From the NCBI GenBank assembly GCA_964442495.1, contig CAYTZN010000005.1:1-64000 (forward strand): a stretch of 64,000 nt of DNA, in the 5' to 3' direction. The translations under genes were made by a program, and so were the position numbers. Under the pieces are notes generated by a model, which was not told where the DNA came from, made no database searches, and saw only the letters and a program-made list of their open reading frames with translations. Below are positions 17,760 to 26,800 of the stretch, in pieces. This DNA is from CAYTZN01 sp964442495 (GTDB lineage: Bacteria; Pseudomonadota; Gammaproteobacteria; Legionellales; Legionellaceae). Within the stretch, counting starts at the first letter, position 1. The number at the start of each line of letters is the position of its first letter.

Positions 17760-19985
17760 CTATAAAATCGGCAAAATTTTATTTAACCATTTTGGTAAAT
17801 ACCAGCACCATTTACCCATGAGTGCCATGGTTGCCGGGACTAGAAATGTTCGAATCAAAAACGCATCGACAAAAATGGCCACAGCTATCCCCAAACCAAA
17901 GGCTTTAACCATCAAGACATCTGCCACCAAGAATGAGCCACAGATAAAAATAACAATAAGAGCTGCACTAGTGATAAGCCGGCTGCTTTTTTCAATGCCA
18001 AATACAATGCTCTTTTTATTATCATGATTAGACTCATAAGACTCTTTTATCCGTGTCAGTAAAAACACCTCATAGTCCATTGAGAACCCAAATAAAGCAC
18101 AGAAAATAATAACCAATAAACTAATGTCCAGCATGCCCTGAGGGTCAAAATTTAATAATTGATGTAAATACCCCTCTTGGAAAACTAAAACCAACGCACC
18201 ATAGCATGCTGAAAGGCTTAATAAATTCATCACAATAGCTTTTATGGGCAAAAACACCGAGCGCAGTAAAATCAATAAAATCAGATAGGTAAACACTATT
18301 ATCCATAACAACGCATAGGGCAATACACTGGCAATACGGTTTAACACATCCATGTTTGCAACAGGCGTCCCCATCACTTCCATCGTCAAGCCCTTTTGCA
18401 TCTTCATTTTTCTCAAATCAGTTATCAAGGTTTTTGTTTCAGGTGAATTTATTGAATATTTACTAACAATATTAATAACCGTTAAATACTGACGCGTGGT
18501 TGTTTCTAACAATGTCTTCATGGCATTGGTCATCAAGCTCTTATGGGCAACATACAAAGCGTAGTACTGATTTTTGGTGAGCCGCTTATCAATATTCACA
18601 ATGCTGGTCACCTGCTCAATGAGTGGATTATCCTGCAGCTTACGCGCTAAATCATATAATTTAGACAAGTTGCCACGGGATAAAATGCCATTAGGCGTGC
18701 TTCTTACCAATAAGACGATAGGCGCCAATTCATGCTCATTAAATTTTTCAGCGTATTTATCAAAAAACTGTCGGCTTTCAGAGTGTTGAGGGAAAATGTG
18801 GAAATCAGACACACCAAATTTAGCCAATTTGAAAGGATAACCAAGCAACAGTAAGAAGAGAAGAATTGGAAAGAAAAAAACCAAAGGACGCTTCACAACT
18901 TTTTCAGCAATCCAGCGCCACGATTCTGAATGAGTCCCTTTGTTTTTCCCCAACCATTTAAGGGACAATAAATTAATTTTTGTGTTTAAGACCGCCAAAA
19001 TGGCTGGAAGCACCACAACCGCGACCAATACAGCCACTGTAACAGCGGTCACACCACCCACTGCCACTGAAAACAAAATATTAATTGGAAATAAGAAAAG
19101 CGCGCTCAAACTTGCAAAAACCGCTATACCACTAAAAAAAATAGCTTTACCAGCAGTCGCCTGTGTCATAGCGATGGCCTCTTTAAAGCTTGAGGTATGG
19201 TGCAACTCATCTCGAAAACGACTAATAATAAAAAGAGAGTAATCAAGGCTCAAACATAGCCCTAACAAAAGCGCAATGTTCAATGTAAAAATGGACAAGG
19301 TAAACGCGTGACCTAAAAAATAAAGTGTCGTCAGTATCATTAATGCACTACCACCGCCCAAAATAATAGGCAAAACACCCGCAATAATCGACCCAAAAAC
19401 AATAACCAGGGTGATAATAGCGACAGGCGTGCCAATAAAATCGGCCTTGTATAGATCAAGCTCTGTTTGCTTGTTCACGTTTTCAATAAAAATAGGCTCG
19501 CCTCCAAGCAATACATTCATACTAGAAGGTATTCGTATCAATGATTTAAGGTCCACTAATACTTTATCAGTGATAGGATCATTGGTTTTAAGAATAAGAA
19601 CAGCGTAAGCCGTGTGCCTATCCTTCGATATTTGTTTTTTATTGTGTTCGGGAAAAATGATGTCGTGCTTGATAGGAAACTGGTCGAGTCGAGACAATGA
19701 TTGTTTTATTTTTTTATTGAAGAGTGGATTGGTCGCGAGCAACGTTTTACTGCTGTAAATAATAAGAATATTGTTATCACTGTTAAATTTTAATTTTTGA
19801 TTTAAATATTGTTTGGAAATAGCGCTCTTTGATTGTTCATCAACAAATCCTGTGGTTTTAAAGGGTGCGATGATATTGGGAAGAAAGGGAATGCACGCCA
19901 CAATAAGAAGAACCCACATCACAATAATGTACCATCGAAGTGGATAAATTAATTCGCCCAATTTATAAAACGTGGTTTTCTGCAT
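17760..19985 (-). CDS. MMPL/RND-superfamily transporter
   Basis: A 741-residue inner-membrane protein of the MMPL (YdfJ/MmpL-like) branch of the RND superfamily, moving lipids or hydrophobic compounds in known members. It shows a two-fold layout: helix 1 (WYIIVMWVLLIVACIPFL), a periplasmic loop to about 170, five helices with GLCLSLDYSLFIISRFRDEL, then a second loop and five helices with FGFSMDYEVFLLTRIKES. The DYSLF and DYEVF acidic helix-4/10 motifs are the family hallmark. It stands alone, convergent with the RND pump, and its substrate cannot be inferred. Confidence 0.9.
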   Translation of the reverse strand: MQKTTFYKLGELIYPLRWYIIVMWVLLIVACIPFLPNIIAPFKTTGFVDEQSKSAISKQYLNQKLKFNSDNNILIIYSSKTLLATNPLFNKKIKQSLSRLDQFPIKHDIIFPEHNKKQISKDRHTAYAVLILKTNDPITDKVLVDLKSLIRIPSSMNVLLGGEPIFIENVNKQTELDLYKADFIGTPVAIITLVIVFGSIIAGVLPIILGGGSALMILTTLYFLGHAFTLSIFTLNIALLLGLCLSLDYSLFIISRFRDELHHTSSFKEAIAMTQATAGKAIFFSGIAVFASLSALFLFPINILFSVAVGGVTAVTVAVLVAVVVLPAILAVLNTKINLLSLKWLGKNKGTHSESWRWIAEKVVKRPLVFFFPILLFLLLLGYPFKLAKFGVSDFHIFPQHSESRQFFDKYAEKFNEHELAPIVLLVRSTPNGILSRGNLSKLYDLARKLQDNPLIEQVTSIVNIDKRLTKNQYYALYVAHKSLMTNAMKTLLETTTRQYLTVINIVSKYSINSPETKTLITDLRKMKMQKGLTMEVMGTPVANMDVLNRIASVLPYALLWIIVFTYLILLILLRSVFLPIKAIVMNLLSLSACYGALVLVFQEGYLHQLLNFDPQGMLDISLLVIIFCALFGFSMDYEVFLLTRIKESYESNHDNKKSIVFGIEKSSRLITSAALIVIFICGSFLVADVLMVKAFGLGIAVAIFVDAFLIRTFLVPATMALMGKWCWYLPKWLNKILPIL

Positions 19986-20177
19986 TCGTTTAAATATCCC
20001 TTCGCTTTAATTTGGGATGCTTCCTCAATACTTAAAGCATCATATATGTACATATTAGCATAAATATAAACTAATTGCCCTTTTAGTGAGGACTATAAAA
20101 AAACCTCAGCATTCGACGATGATTTATTCCTGGTGAGTATGTTAAAATTCCCGACTTTGATTACCACAGGTTAACTC

Positions 20178-22943
20178 ATGGAAAAGACATACTCTCCCAA
20201 AGCCATCGAACAAGCATGTTATACAACATGGGAAAACCAGCATTATTTTGAGCCCCAAGGTGATGGCAAAGGTTACTGCATTATGTTACCGCCCCCTAAT
20301 GTTACGGGCAGCCTGCACATGGGGCACGGGTTTCAACACACCTTGATTGATACGTTAATTCGCTATCAACGCATGATGGGTGCGCGCACCTTATGGCAAC
20401 CAGGAACAGACCATGCGGGGATTTCCACACAATTGGTCGTGGAAAGGCAGCTCGAAAAAGAAGGATTATCCCGTAAGGACATGACCCGTGAAGAATTTTT
20501 AGACCGTGTTTGGCAATGGAAAGAAGAATCAGGTAGCGAAATTACTCGCCAAATGCGACGCATTGGTTCTTCAGCAGCCTGGTCACGTGAACGCTTCACA
20601 ATGGATGAAGGCCTATCTCTTGCCGTTCAAAAAGTGTTTGTTCAATTGCATGATGAGGGGCTTATTTACCGGGGAACGCGTTTAGTCAATTGGGACCCTA
20701 AGTTAGGCACGGCCATTTCCGATTTAGAAGTGATTTCTGAAGAAGAGCCAGGCTCACTTTGGCATATTCGGTACCCTATTATGGATTCAGAAGAGTCTTT
20801 GATTGTTGCAACCACACGCCCTGAAACGTTGCTCGGAGACAGTGCCGTTGCGGTTCACCCCGAAGACCCCCGTTACCAACATTTGATTGGTAAATATGTT
20901 CATTTGCCCTTATGTGACCGCATTATCCCCATCATTGCCGATGAGTATGTCCTCCAAGAATTTGGAAGCGGTTGTGTAAAAATAACTCCTGCACACGATT
21001 TTAATGACTATGAAGTGGGCAAGCGCCACCAACTGCCACAAATGAGCATTCTCACGAAGAAAGCAACCATCAATAAAAATGCGCCTATACGTTATCAAGG
21101 AATGGACCGTTTTGCAGCGCGAGAACTTATTCTTAAAGATTTAGAAAAAGCCGGGTTGTTGGTGAAAACAGAGGCCCATACTCTAAAAATCCCTCGTGGG
21201 GAAAAATCAAACGTCATTATTGAACCTTTACTGACAGACCAGTGGTATGTAAAAACCAAACCTCTAGCCCAACCCGCTATTGATGCCGTAAAAAAAGGTA
21301 CCATTCGCTTTACACCTGAAAATTGGACCAAAACCTATTTTCAGTGGATGGAAAACATTGAAGATTGGTGTATTAGCCGTCAATTGTGGTGGGGGCATAG
21401 AATTCCTGCCTGGTATGACAGTCAGGGACACGCCTATGTGGGTTATAGTGAAAATGATGTCCGTTTCAAATACAAATTGGATGCATCGGTAACTCTCAAG
21501 CAAGATGAAGATGTGCTAGACACATGGTTTTCTTCAGCTTTATGGCCATTTTCAACACTGGGATGGCCTGAACGCACCACAGAATTAGAGCAATTCTACC
21601 CCACTTCTGTGCTCTTCACAGGCTTTGATATTATTTTCTTCTGGGTAGCCCGGATGATCATGATGGGCCTTAAATTCACAGGAAAAGTGCCTTTTAAAGA
21701 AGTCATCATTACCGGGTTGATTTGTGACAGCGAAGGCAAAAAAATGTCTAAATCTAAAGGCAATGTGCTCGATCCTATCGATATCATTGATGGAATAGAC
21801 CAAGAGAGCCTCGTTGCCAAGCGCACCAGCAACCTTGTACTGAATTCCGTACGAGACAAAATAGCCAAAGCCACTCGCAAAGAATTTCCTGAGGGTATTC
21901 AAGCCTTTGGTACAGATGCCTTACGCTTTACGTTCTGTTCACTCGCATCCAATGCGCGCACTGTCCGCTTTGATTTAGGGCGCGTGGAAGGTTATCGTAA
22001 TTTCTGTAATAAATTATGGAACGCTGCACGCTATGTGTTGATGAGCACAGATGAAGAGCACATTGATTTTGGAGATGGTGCCTTTCAATACAGCCCAGCA
22101 GATCATTGGATTCTCTCTCGTTTGCAAAGGACCATTGCCCTTTGTCATCAACACTTTGCCACTTATCGCTTTGATTTATTAGCAAACACATTATACGAAT
22201 TTGTTTGGCATGAATATTGTGATTGGTATCTTGAGCTTTCTAAACCCGTACTTTATGACAAAGAAGCCTTAGGCGCCATGAAGCGTGGAACGCGTTATAC
22301 GCTGGTCCATGTGCTTGATCAAATTCTTAAGCTTCTGCACCCACTCATGCCGTTTATTACTGAAGAAATTTGGCAACGAGCCATCAACGTGATGGGTGAG
22401 AATGGTGAGAGCATCATGCTTAGTCAGTACCCAACCGTTAATGAAAAATTTATTAATGAGCCCATTGAAGAAGAATTAGAGTGGTTAAAACAAATAGTCC
22501 AATCCATTCGCACGATTCGCAGTGAAATTTCAATTAGCCCAGCCAAAGCTATTCCACTTAAACTAAAAAATGTCTCTCCTGCAATGCAAGAACGTGTGAA
22601 CAAGTACTCACGGACCTTAATGTCATTGAGCAAATTAACCTCTGTTGTTTGCCTAACGCCTGAAGAAACAGTTCCTGTGTCAGCTACTGCCGTAGTGGGG
22701 GATATTGAATTGCTCATTCCAATGGCTAATTTAATCGATAAAGATGCTGAATTAGGACGTCTTGGAAAAGAAATCGCTAAATTGGATAAAGACATTATTT
22801 TTATCGAAAGCAAACTGAATAATCCTAAATTTACCGATAAAGCACCTGCTGAAATTATCAGTAAAGAACAAGAAAAATTAGGGCAAGCAAAACTCACTAA
22901 AGAAAAATTATTGCATCATCAAGCGACAATTAACTCACTGTAA
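20178..22943 (+). CDS. valS: Valyl-tRNA synthetase
   Basis: A 921-residue class I synthetase charging tRNA-Val. The HIGH-type motif is PPPNVTGSLHMGHGF and the KMSKS motif is GKKMSKSKGNVLDP; the CP1 editing insert lies between (for example TTRPETLLGDSAVAVHP). The anticodon-binding domain (about 640-800) and a C-terminal coiled coil rich in Lys/Glu (about 850-921) complete the usual order and length. The gene stands alone. Downstream lies a large hairpin at 22999-23051. Confidence 0.98.
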   Translation: MEKTYSPKAIEQACYTTWENQHYFEPQGDGKGYCIMLPPPNVTGSLHMGHGFQHTLIDTLIRYQRMMGARTLWQPGTDHAGISTQLVVERQLEKEGLSRKDMTREEFLDRVWQWKEESGSEITRQMRRIGSSAAWSRERFTMDEGLSLAVQKVFVQLHDEGLIYRGTRLVNWDPKLGTAISDLEVISEEEPGSLWHIRYPIMDSEESLIVATTRPETLLGDSAVAVHPEDPRYQHLIGKYVHLPLCDRIIPIIADEYVLQEFGSGCVKITPAHDFNDYEVGKRHQLPQMSILTKKATINKNAPIRYQGMDRFAARELILKDLEKAGLLVKTEAHTLKIPRGEKSNVIIEPLLTDQWYVKTKPLAQPAIDAVKKGTIRFTPENWTKTYFQWMENIEDWCISRQLWWGHRIPAWYDSQGHAYVGYSENDVRFKYKLDASVTLKQDEDVLDTWFSSALWPFSTLGWPERTTELEQFYPTSVLFTGFDIIFFWVARMIMMGLKFTGKVPFKEVIITGLICDSEGKKMSKSKGNVLDPIDIIDGIDQESLVAKRTSNLVLNSVRDKIAKATRKEFPEGIQAFGTDALRFTFCSLASNARTVRFDLGRVEGYRNFCNKLWNAARYVLMSTDEEHIDFGDGAFQYSPADHWILSRLQRTIALCHQHFATYRFDLLANTLYEFVWHEYCDWYLELSKPVLYDKEALGAMKRGTRYTLVHVLDQILKLLHPLMPFITEEIWQRAINVMGENGESIMLSQYPTVNEKFINEPIEEELEWLKQIVQSIRTIRSEISISPAKAIPLKLKNVSPAMQERVNKYSRTLMSLSKLTSVVCLTPEETVPVSATAVVGDIELLIPMANLIDKDAELGRLGKEIAKLDKDIIFIESKLNNPKFTDKAPAEIISKEQEKLGQAKLTKEKLLHHQATINSL

Positions 22944-22998
22944 CGTGAGGTGTTGTCAGCAGGACAAGAGCATGATTTGCCCTGTTAATCAAAGAAAT

Positions 22999-23051
22999 TT
23001 TGTAACCGTTCAGTGCGCCAAGCAAAGCTTGGCGCACTGAACGGTTACAAA
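22999..23051. repeat. Perfect 25-bp hairpin between convergent genes
   Basis: Two perfect 25-bp arms (22999-23023 and 23027-23051) flank a 3-base AAA loop. The sequence begins tttgtaaccgttcagtg. It lies 55 bp past valS and just before the 33-bp inverted repeat. No T-tract follows either side, so it is not a typical terminator. It could block convergent transcription or be a decayed mobile-element end. Confidence 0.9.
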
Positions 23052-23053
23052 TA

Positions 23054-23086
23054 CTATAAGTCAAAACGAATATAGTCCCGCTTAAT
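23054..23086. repeat. Left copy of 33-bp inverted repeat flanking repeat/ankyrin gene
   Basis: This 33-bp stretch (core agtcaaaacgaat then tagtcccgcttaat) recurs as the reverse complement at 25392-25424 with 31 of 33 positions identical. The two copies lie on either side of the repeat/ankyrin gene. Confidence 0.9.
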
Positions 23087-23114
23087 AGATTCCCGAGTGA
23101 GGGTAATGCCGAAC

Positions 23115-25271
23115 TTAGCAAGATTTTTTCATCATCGGTGTTCCATCCTCTTCTTCCATTGCTGGCTCCTCTTCCATAGGTTCTGGCGTAGTAGAGGCAA
23201 AGATACTCATAGTGCTTAGCAAACTGGCTGTTGCAGCATTATGGATAACCTTGACCTTAAGGCAGGCATCCCAATTTGTATAAGACAATTCGCTGGCGTG
23301 TGTCGCAAACTTATCCCTTTCATCTAAACGTAGACGCTTTAAAGCAACGACAGTAAGGCTAATATCTTCGTTAAATTGCCCATCGTAAGTTTCATTTAAA
23401 AACTGAGCCATTGTTTGAATGAGCGCGCTTTGTTGTTTTGGGTTTATATTAAGTTCTTTTAATATCTCTACGGCAGTTAGACGCTCTTCGTACTCAAGAT
23501 CATCATCTTGAATATCATCCCAAGCTTTTTTAAATTTACCACGATTGCCTAGATTAATAGCGGCTTTAAAATGCTCGCGCACCAACTCATTAAGTTTTTG
23601 TTCAACAATGTCCGGTGTTAAAAAGGTTAAAAGCGGGTGCCCTGACATCGATTGAAGCAAGCGTTTTTTAACACCAGAAAAACAACTGGGACGGTCCCCC
23701 TCTAAATCGTCATATTCTTCCATTAACAATTCACCAAATTCATTTAAAAGAGGCTTGCCCTCGGCATCCACTTTAACGCGCTGGACATCCCAATTATGAG
23801 CGCGTCCAATAAACACTAATTCATTAATGAACTGCTCTAAACGAGCGCCAATTGCACAGCCATCACAGGGTTTTATATGCTCATCTGATGCCGCCAAAAA
23901 TAACATCGCTATAAGAGGCTCATAGCCATCAAAATTGGCCCAACGCTCAGCGCCATTCGAATTTACATATGACGCGTTACTGTGTATCCATGGGTTAGGC
24001 TTTAACAAATATCGAAAAGCAGTATGGTCTTTATGTTGATAATAAGCTTCAAGCGCACGTTGGTGTTCGGTAGACTGCCCTTCCACACCGCTTTTGCAAA
24101 GCTCTAATGCCTTAAAATCTATCCAATGCATGGGTAAATCAATCGTGACACCCGCATCTGAGACAATTTGAGCAGGCTTTTCTTTATAGCGCGCGCAAAG
24201 GGTGCTTCGTAAATTATCCATAATAACGGGAACAGTTAATTCTTTTAATTGGACGTCATAATGATCTGTTGCCCGTTGCAAGAAGTTTTTCTCAGCAGTG
24301 CTTAATGCTTTTATTGAGGATTCACTGTCTTCGGTTGGCCGTGTTTTGTAATAATTGTTTTCTTCTGCTAAAACCTGAACTGCGGGAATAGCAATTAACA
24401 ATCGAGCGGCATCTAAGTTTCGAATATTTAGAGCGAGACAAAGTAATTCATTGTCCCGTTGAAATTTAGCGGCACGGTGTAACAAAAAGTTCACTGACGG
24501 GATGTTTATTAATCTTTGCAGATCATCAAATAGTGATGAGTCATTACGGCGAATTAGGTTTCTTATGATGTTAAAAGATAATATTGACTCATTAGCATCC
24601 TCAATATCGAATACACCGTTAGGATTTTTTTCTTCAAAAGACAACTGCGCTTCTTTTAGATCCAATAATTTTTCTGCTACAAAGGGTATAATGTATTTAT
24701 TATATGTGTCTAGATACTTGTCTATAAGAGAAAATACAGCAGGAATGCTAAGAGCCGACTTAATCACCTGAGGATGATTATTTGCAGTAGCCCATTGAAA
24801 CAAATGATTTATAACATCTAAGTGATCATTTTGAGCAGCCCATTGAAGTGCTTTAGACAGGTAACTAAGCGACAGAGACCTTAAATAACTATCGAGTGAA
24901 GGAGCATTACTCTCAATTTGTTCTTTCAGCTTTGAACAAAAATCAGGTATACTAACTTCATCATCGCCATTTTCAAATTTTAAGCGACGAATAGACAGTC
25001 CACTAGCAGTAAACGCCTCAACCTCTTCGCCGTTTTCTTGCAGAAAAAACGGCCGCCTGCCTTCTTGACGAACATCAAGAACCCTCGGAACATCGTCACC
25101 ATTAGCAAATTTTAAGCGACGGCTACTCAGTGTGGCAGCAGTAAAAACCTCAATCTCTTCGCCGTTTTCTTGCAGAAAAAACCACCGCCTGCCTTCTTGA
25201 CGAACATCAAGAACCCTCGGAACATCGTCACCATTAGCAAATTTTAAGCGACGGCGCTGAGAATTGAACAT
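23115..25271 (-). CDS. Repeat-capped ankyrin-like protein, candidate Dot/Icm effector
   Basis: A 718-residue protein. Residues 7-94 hold two full and residues 95-107 one truncated copy of the same 44-residue repeat as the gene at 1-1648 (RRLKFANGDDVP ... EEIEVFTA). Next come ankyrin-like helices (ALQWAAQNDHLDVINHLF and a degenerate partner; later LALNIRNLDAARLLIAIP). A long helical body follows with WANFDGYEPLIAMLFLAAS, CDGCAIGARLEQFINELV and DRPSCFSGVKKRLLQS. The C-terminus is acidic (EPMEEEPAMEEEDG) and ends MMKKSC, resembling E-block Dot/Icm secretion signals. Start ATG 25271 is preferred because the upstream ATG at 25310 lies at the putative -10, while GGGGAT precedes 25271. No membrane segment. 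Effector status is inference; the ankyrin call is by eye. Confidence 0.75.
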   Translation of the reverse strand: MFNSQRRRLKFANGDDVPRVLDVRQEGRRWFFLQENGEEIEVFTAATLSSRRLKFANGDDVPRVLDVRQEGRRPFFLQENGEEVEAFTASGLSIRRLKFENGDDEVSIPDFCSKLKEQIESNAPSLDSYLRSLSLSYLSKALQWAAQNDHLDVINHLFQWATANNHPQVIKSALSIPAVFSLIDKYLDTYNKYIIPFVAEKLLDLKEAQLSFEEKNPNGVFDIEDANESILSFNIIRNLIRRNDSSLFDDLQRLINIPSVNFLLHRAAKFQRDNELLCLALNIRNLDAARLLIAIPAVQVLAEENNYYKTRPTEDSESSIKALSTAEKNFLQRATDHYDVQLKELTVPVIMDNLRSTLCARYKEKPAQIVSDAGVTIDLPMHWIDFKALELCKSGVEGQSTEHQRALEAYYQHKDHTAFRYLLKPNPWIHSNASYVNSNGAERWANFDGYEPLIAMLFLAASDEHIKPCDGCAIGARLEQFINELVFIGRAHNWDVQRVKVDAEGKPLLNEFGELLMEEYDDLEGDRPSCFSGVKKRLLQSMSGHPLLTFLTPDIVEQKLNELVREHFKAAINLGNRGKFKKAWDDIQDDDLEYEERLTAVEILKELNINPKQQSALIQTMAQFLNETYDGQFNEDISLTVVALKRLRLDERDKFATHASELSYTNWDACLKVKVIHNAATASLLSTMSIFASTTPEPMEEEPAMEEEDGTPMMKKSC
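24950..25253. repeat. Second locus of the 132-bp repeat (about 2.3 copies)
   Basis: Two full 132-bp units (25253-25122 and 25121-24990) and the start of a third encode the N-terminal repeats of the ankyrin-like protein. The DNA is closely similar to the array at 1-1600: for example tactcagtgtggcagcag occurs here and near 340. That indicates recent common origin or gene conversion. Confidence 0.9.
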
Positions 25272-25301
25272 ATAATGATCCCCGAAATAACACAAAGAAT
25301 T

Positions 25302-25330
25302 ATTGTACATTAAATAAACCTTAAGATCAA
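25302..25330 (-). promoter_or_regulatory. Putative promoter of repeat/ankyrin gene
   Basis: On the minus strand TTGATC (25330-25325) and TACAAT (25307-25302) have the ideal 17-bp spacing. Transcription would start near 25295, which excludes the ATG at 25310 and supports ATG 25271. Confidence 0.55.
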
Positions 25331-25391
25331 TATTGAATCAAAAAATGCGCAAAAAATTAAAATTCATTATTTACACAATCAATATTTCACA

Positions 25392-25424
25392 ATTAAGCGG
25401 GACTACATTCGTTTTGACTGATAG
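25392..25424. repeat. Right copy of 33-bp inverted repeat
   Basis: Reverse complement of 23054-23086 with two mismatches. It abuts, and may be the terminal sequence of, the IS5-like remnant that follows at 25439-25537. Confidence 0.9.
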
Positions 25425-25438
25425 GACCTGTTTACAAT

Positions 25439-25537
25439 TCACATTGGTAACCACATAAACCCGCAGGCCAACGCCACCATAGACGCATAATTTCTTTTCA
25501 ATTTATCGTACCTTGTCGCTATGGAGCGAAAAGGTAG
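25439..25537 (-). pseudogene. C-terminal fragment of IS5-family transposase
   Basis: Only the last 32 codons and stop remain. The translation contains ATRYDKLKRNYASMVAL and ends GFMWLPM, the typical C-terminus of IS5/IS427-type transposases. Upstream coding sequence is lost where the next element's DNA begins. It is directly next to the right inverted repeat. Confidence 0.75.
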
Positions 25538-25600
25538 TGTTTAAATAACTGTGTCATCTCTTTTAACTTGTTATAATTTTAACACTTAAAAGAGGTGCAC

Positions 25601-25735
25601 ATGAGTAAGAATAAAAAGATAGATTTATCCAATTTTGATTTCAATGATTTTAACAGGACTTACGAAAAACTCATCAAGATGGAAGGCTTTTGTAGTTCAT
25701 TAATCCAGTCACTTGAGGTGAATTGCGCTCCCTGA
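25601..25735 (+). pseudogene. N-terminal fragment, possibly IS256-type transposase
   Basis: A 44-codon frame opens MSKNKKIDLSNFDFNDF, like the beginning of IS256-family transposases, then diverges and stops at 25735. AGAGGTG precedes the ATG. No catalytic part remains. The family call rests on about 17 residues, so it is tentative. Confidence 0.45.
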
Positions 25736-25891
25736 ACAGTATTGAAAATTTAGATAGTGCGGGTCGTTGTAACCAATTTCAGAAAAATATTCCAGTACTT
25801 TCAGTGACGATGAATATAGACTGAATAGATAAAGAGGAGGAGTATAGATTACATTATTAGCGTTAGATAAAAGCGGAATTCAAATTGTGCT
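25736..25891. other. Intergenic remainder after IS fragments
   Basis: No gene is supported here. An AGAGGAGGAG purine run near 25836 resembles a ribosome binding site, but it lies too far from the hydrolase ATG at 25892 to serve it. It may be a relic of lost coding sequence. Confidence 0.4.
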
Positions 25892-26794
25892 ATGAAAAAA
25901 AATGATTATTTAAGTGTTTCCGCTGAGGGTTTTCATCGCATTTCCTATAACGAATGGGGGAAGTCTAGTTTAAAGCCTCCTGTGTTTTGTGTGCATGGTT
26001 TTTTAAGAAATAATCATGATTTTGATGCGCTCAGCTATTTTTTAAGCCAAAACAAACGCCATGTATACTGCCCTGATCTAGCGGGCCGTGGCGATAGTGA
26101 CTGGTTTAAAAACCCATCTCATTACACGTTTGAACAATATATTGTTGATATGACAACTCTTATCGCAAAATCGACTGCAAAATCCGTGGACTGGATTGGT
26201 ACCTCTTTAGGCGGTTTAATCGGTATGATGATGGCCGCCATGCCCAACACCCCCATTGCACGTTTGGTTTTAAATGACATTGGTCCACAAGTGCCGCTTG
26301 CAGCACTCAAAAACATGGCAAATTATGTCAATGTTAATCCCTCTTTTTTCAACAAAGAGGAAGCTGTTCTTTACTACAAAACACTCTATAAAGATTTTGG
26401 CAATTTAAGTGAGTCAGAATGGCTAACATTTACAGAGCACAGCATTAAAGAGCGCCCTTCTGGGCTTTTGGTTCCCAAATGTGACCCTGCTATCTTGCAC
26501 AATAAAACCCATGTGCAATTTTTTTGGGAATTGCTCCACCATCCACATAAAGCCTTAGAAGGCATTTTTTACGATGTTGATTTATGGTCCGTTTGGCAAA
26601 AAGTAACGTGCCCTGTTTTAATCATTCATGGCCGACACTCAGAATTTTTACTACCAAAACACATCATGAATATGCAAAAAACGCATCCGTTTACAGAAGT
26701 GATAGAAATTGAGGACGCAGGGCACGCACCCGCTTTGCTTAGAGCGGAAGAACATGAAAAAATTGCCGCATGGCTAGAGAAAACATCTGCTTAA
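25892..26794 (+). CDS. Alpha/beta-fold hydrolase
   Basis: A 300-residue soluble alpha/beta hydrolase. The oxyanion region is VFCVHGFLRNNHDF, the nucleophile elbow is IGTSLGGLIG, and the acid and histidine lie in VLIIHGRHSEFL and IEDAGHAPAL. No signal peptide. Substrate unknown; the closest style is the esterase/haloperoxidase-like group. It is flanked on the left by IS debris and ends 7 bp from the convergent OPT transporter gene. Confidence 0.88.
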   Translation: MKKNDYLSVSAEGFHRISYNEWGKSSLKPPVFCVHGFLRNNHDFDALSYFLSQNKRHVYCPDLAGRGDSDWFKNPSHYTFEQYIVDMTTLIAKSTAKSVDWIGTSLGGLIGMMMAAMPNTPIARLVLNDIGPQVPLAALKNMANYVNVNPSFFNKEEAVLYYKTLYKDFGNLSESEWLTFTEHSIKERPSGLLVPKCDPAILHNKTHVQFFWELLHHPHKALEGIFYDVDLWSVWQKVTCPVLIIHGRHSEFLLPKHIMNMQKTHPFTEVIEIEDAGHAPALLRAEEHEKIAAWLEKTSA

Positions 26795-26800
26795 GGGAAC

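Noticed and set aside
20020..20177. T-box or other riboswitch ahead of valS
   Set aside because: No T-box stem features, and such leaders are not expected in gammaproteobacteria; only a weak TGAGG/CCTCA pairing is visible.
23115..25271. CaaX prenylation motif at the end of the ankyrin-like protein
   Set aside because: The cysteine is the last residue, not fourth from the end.
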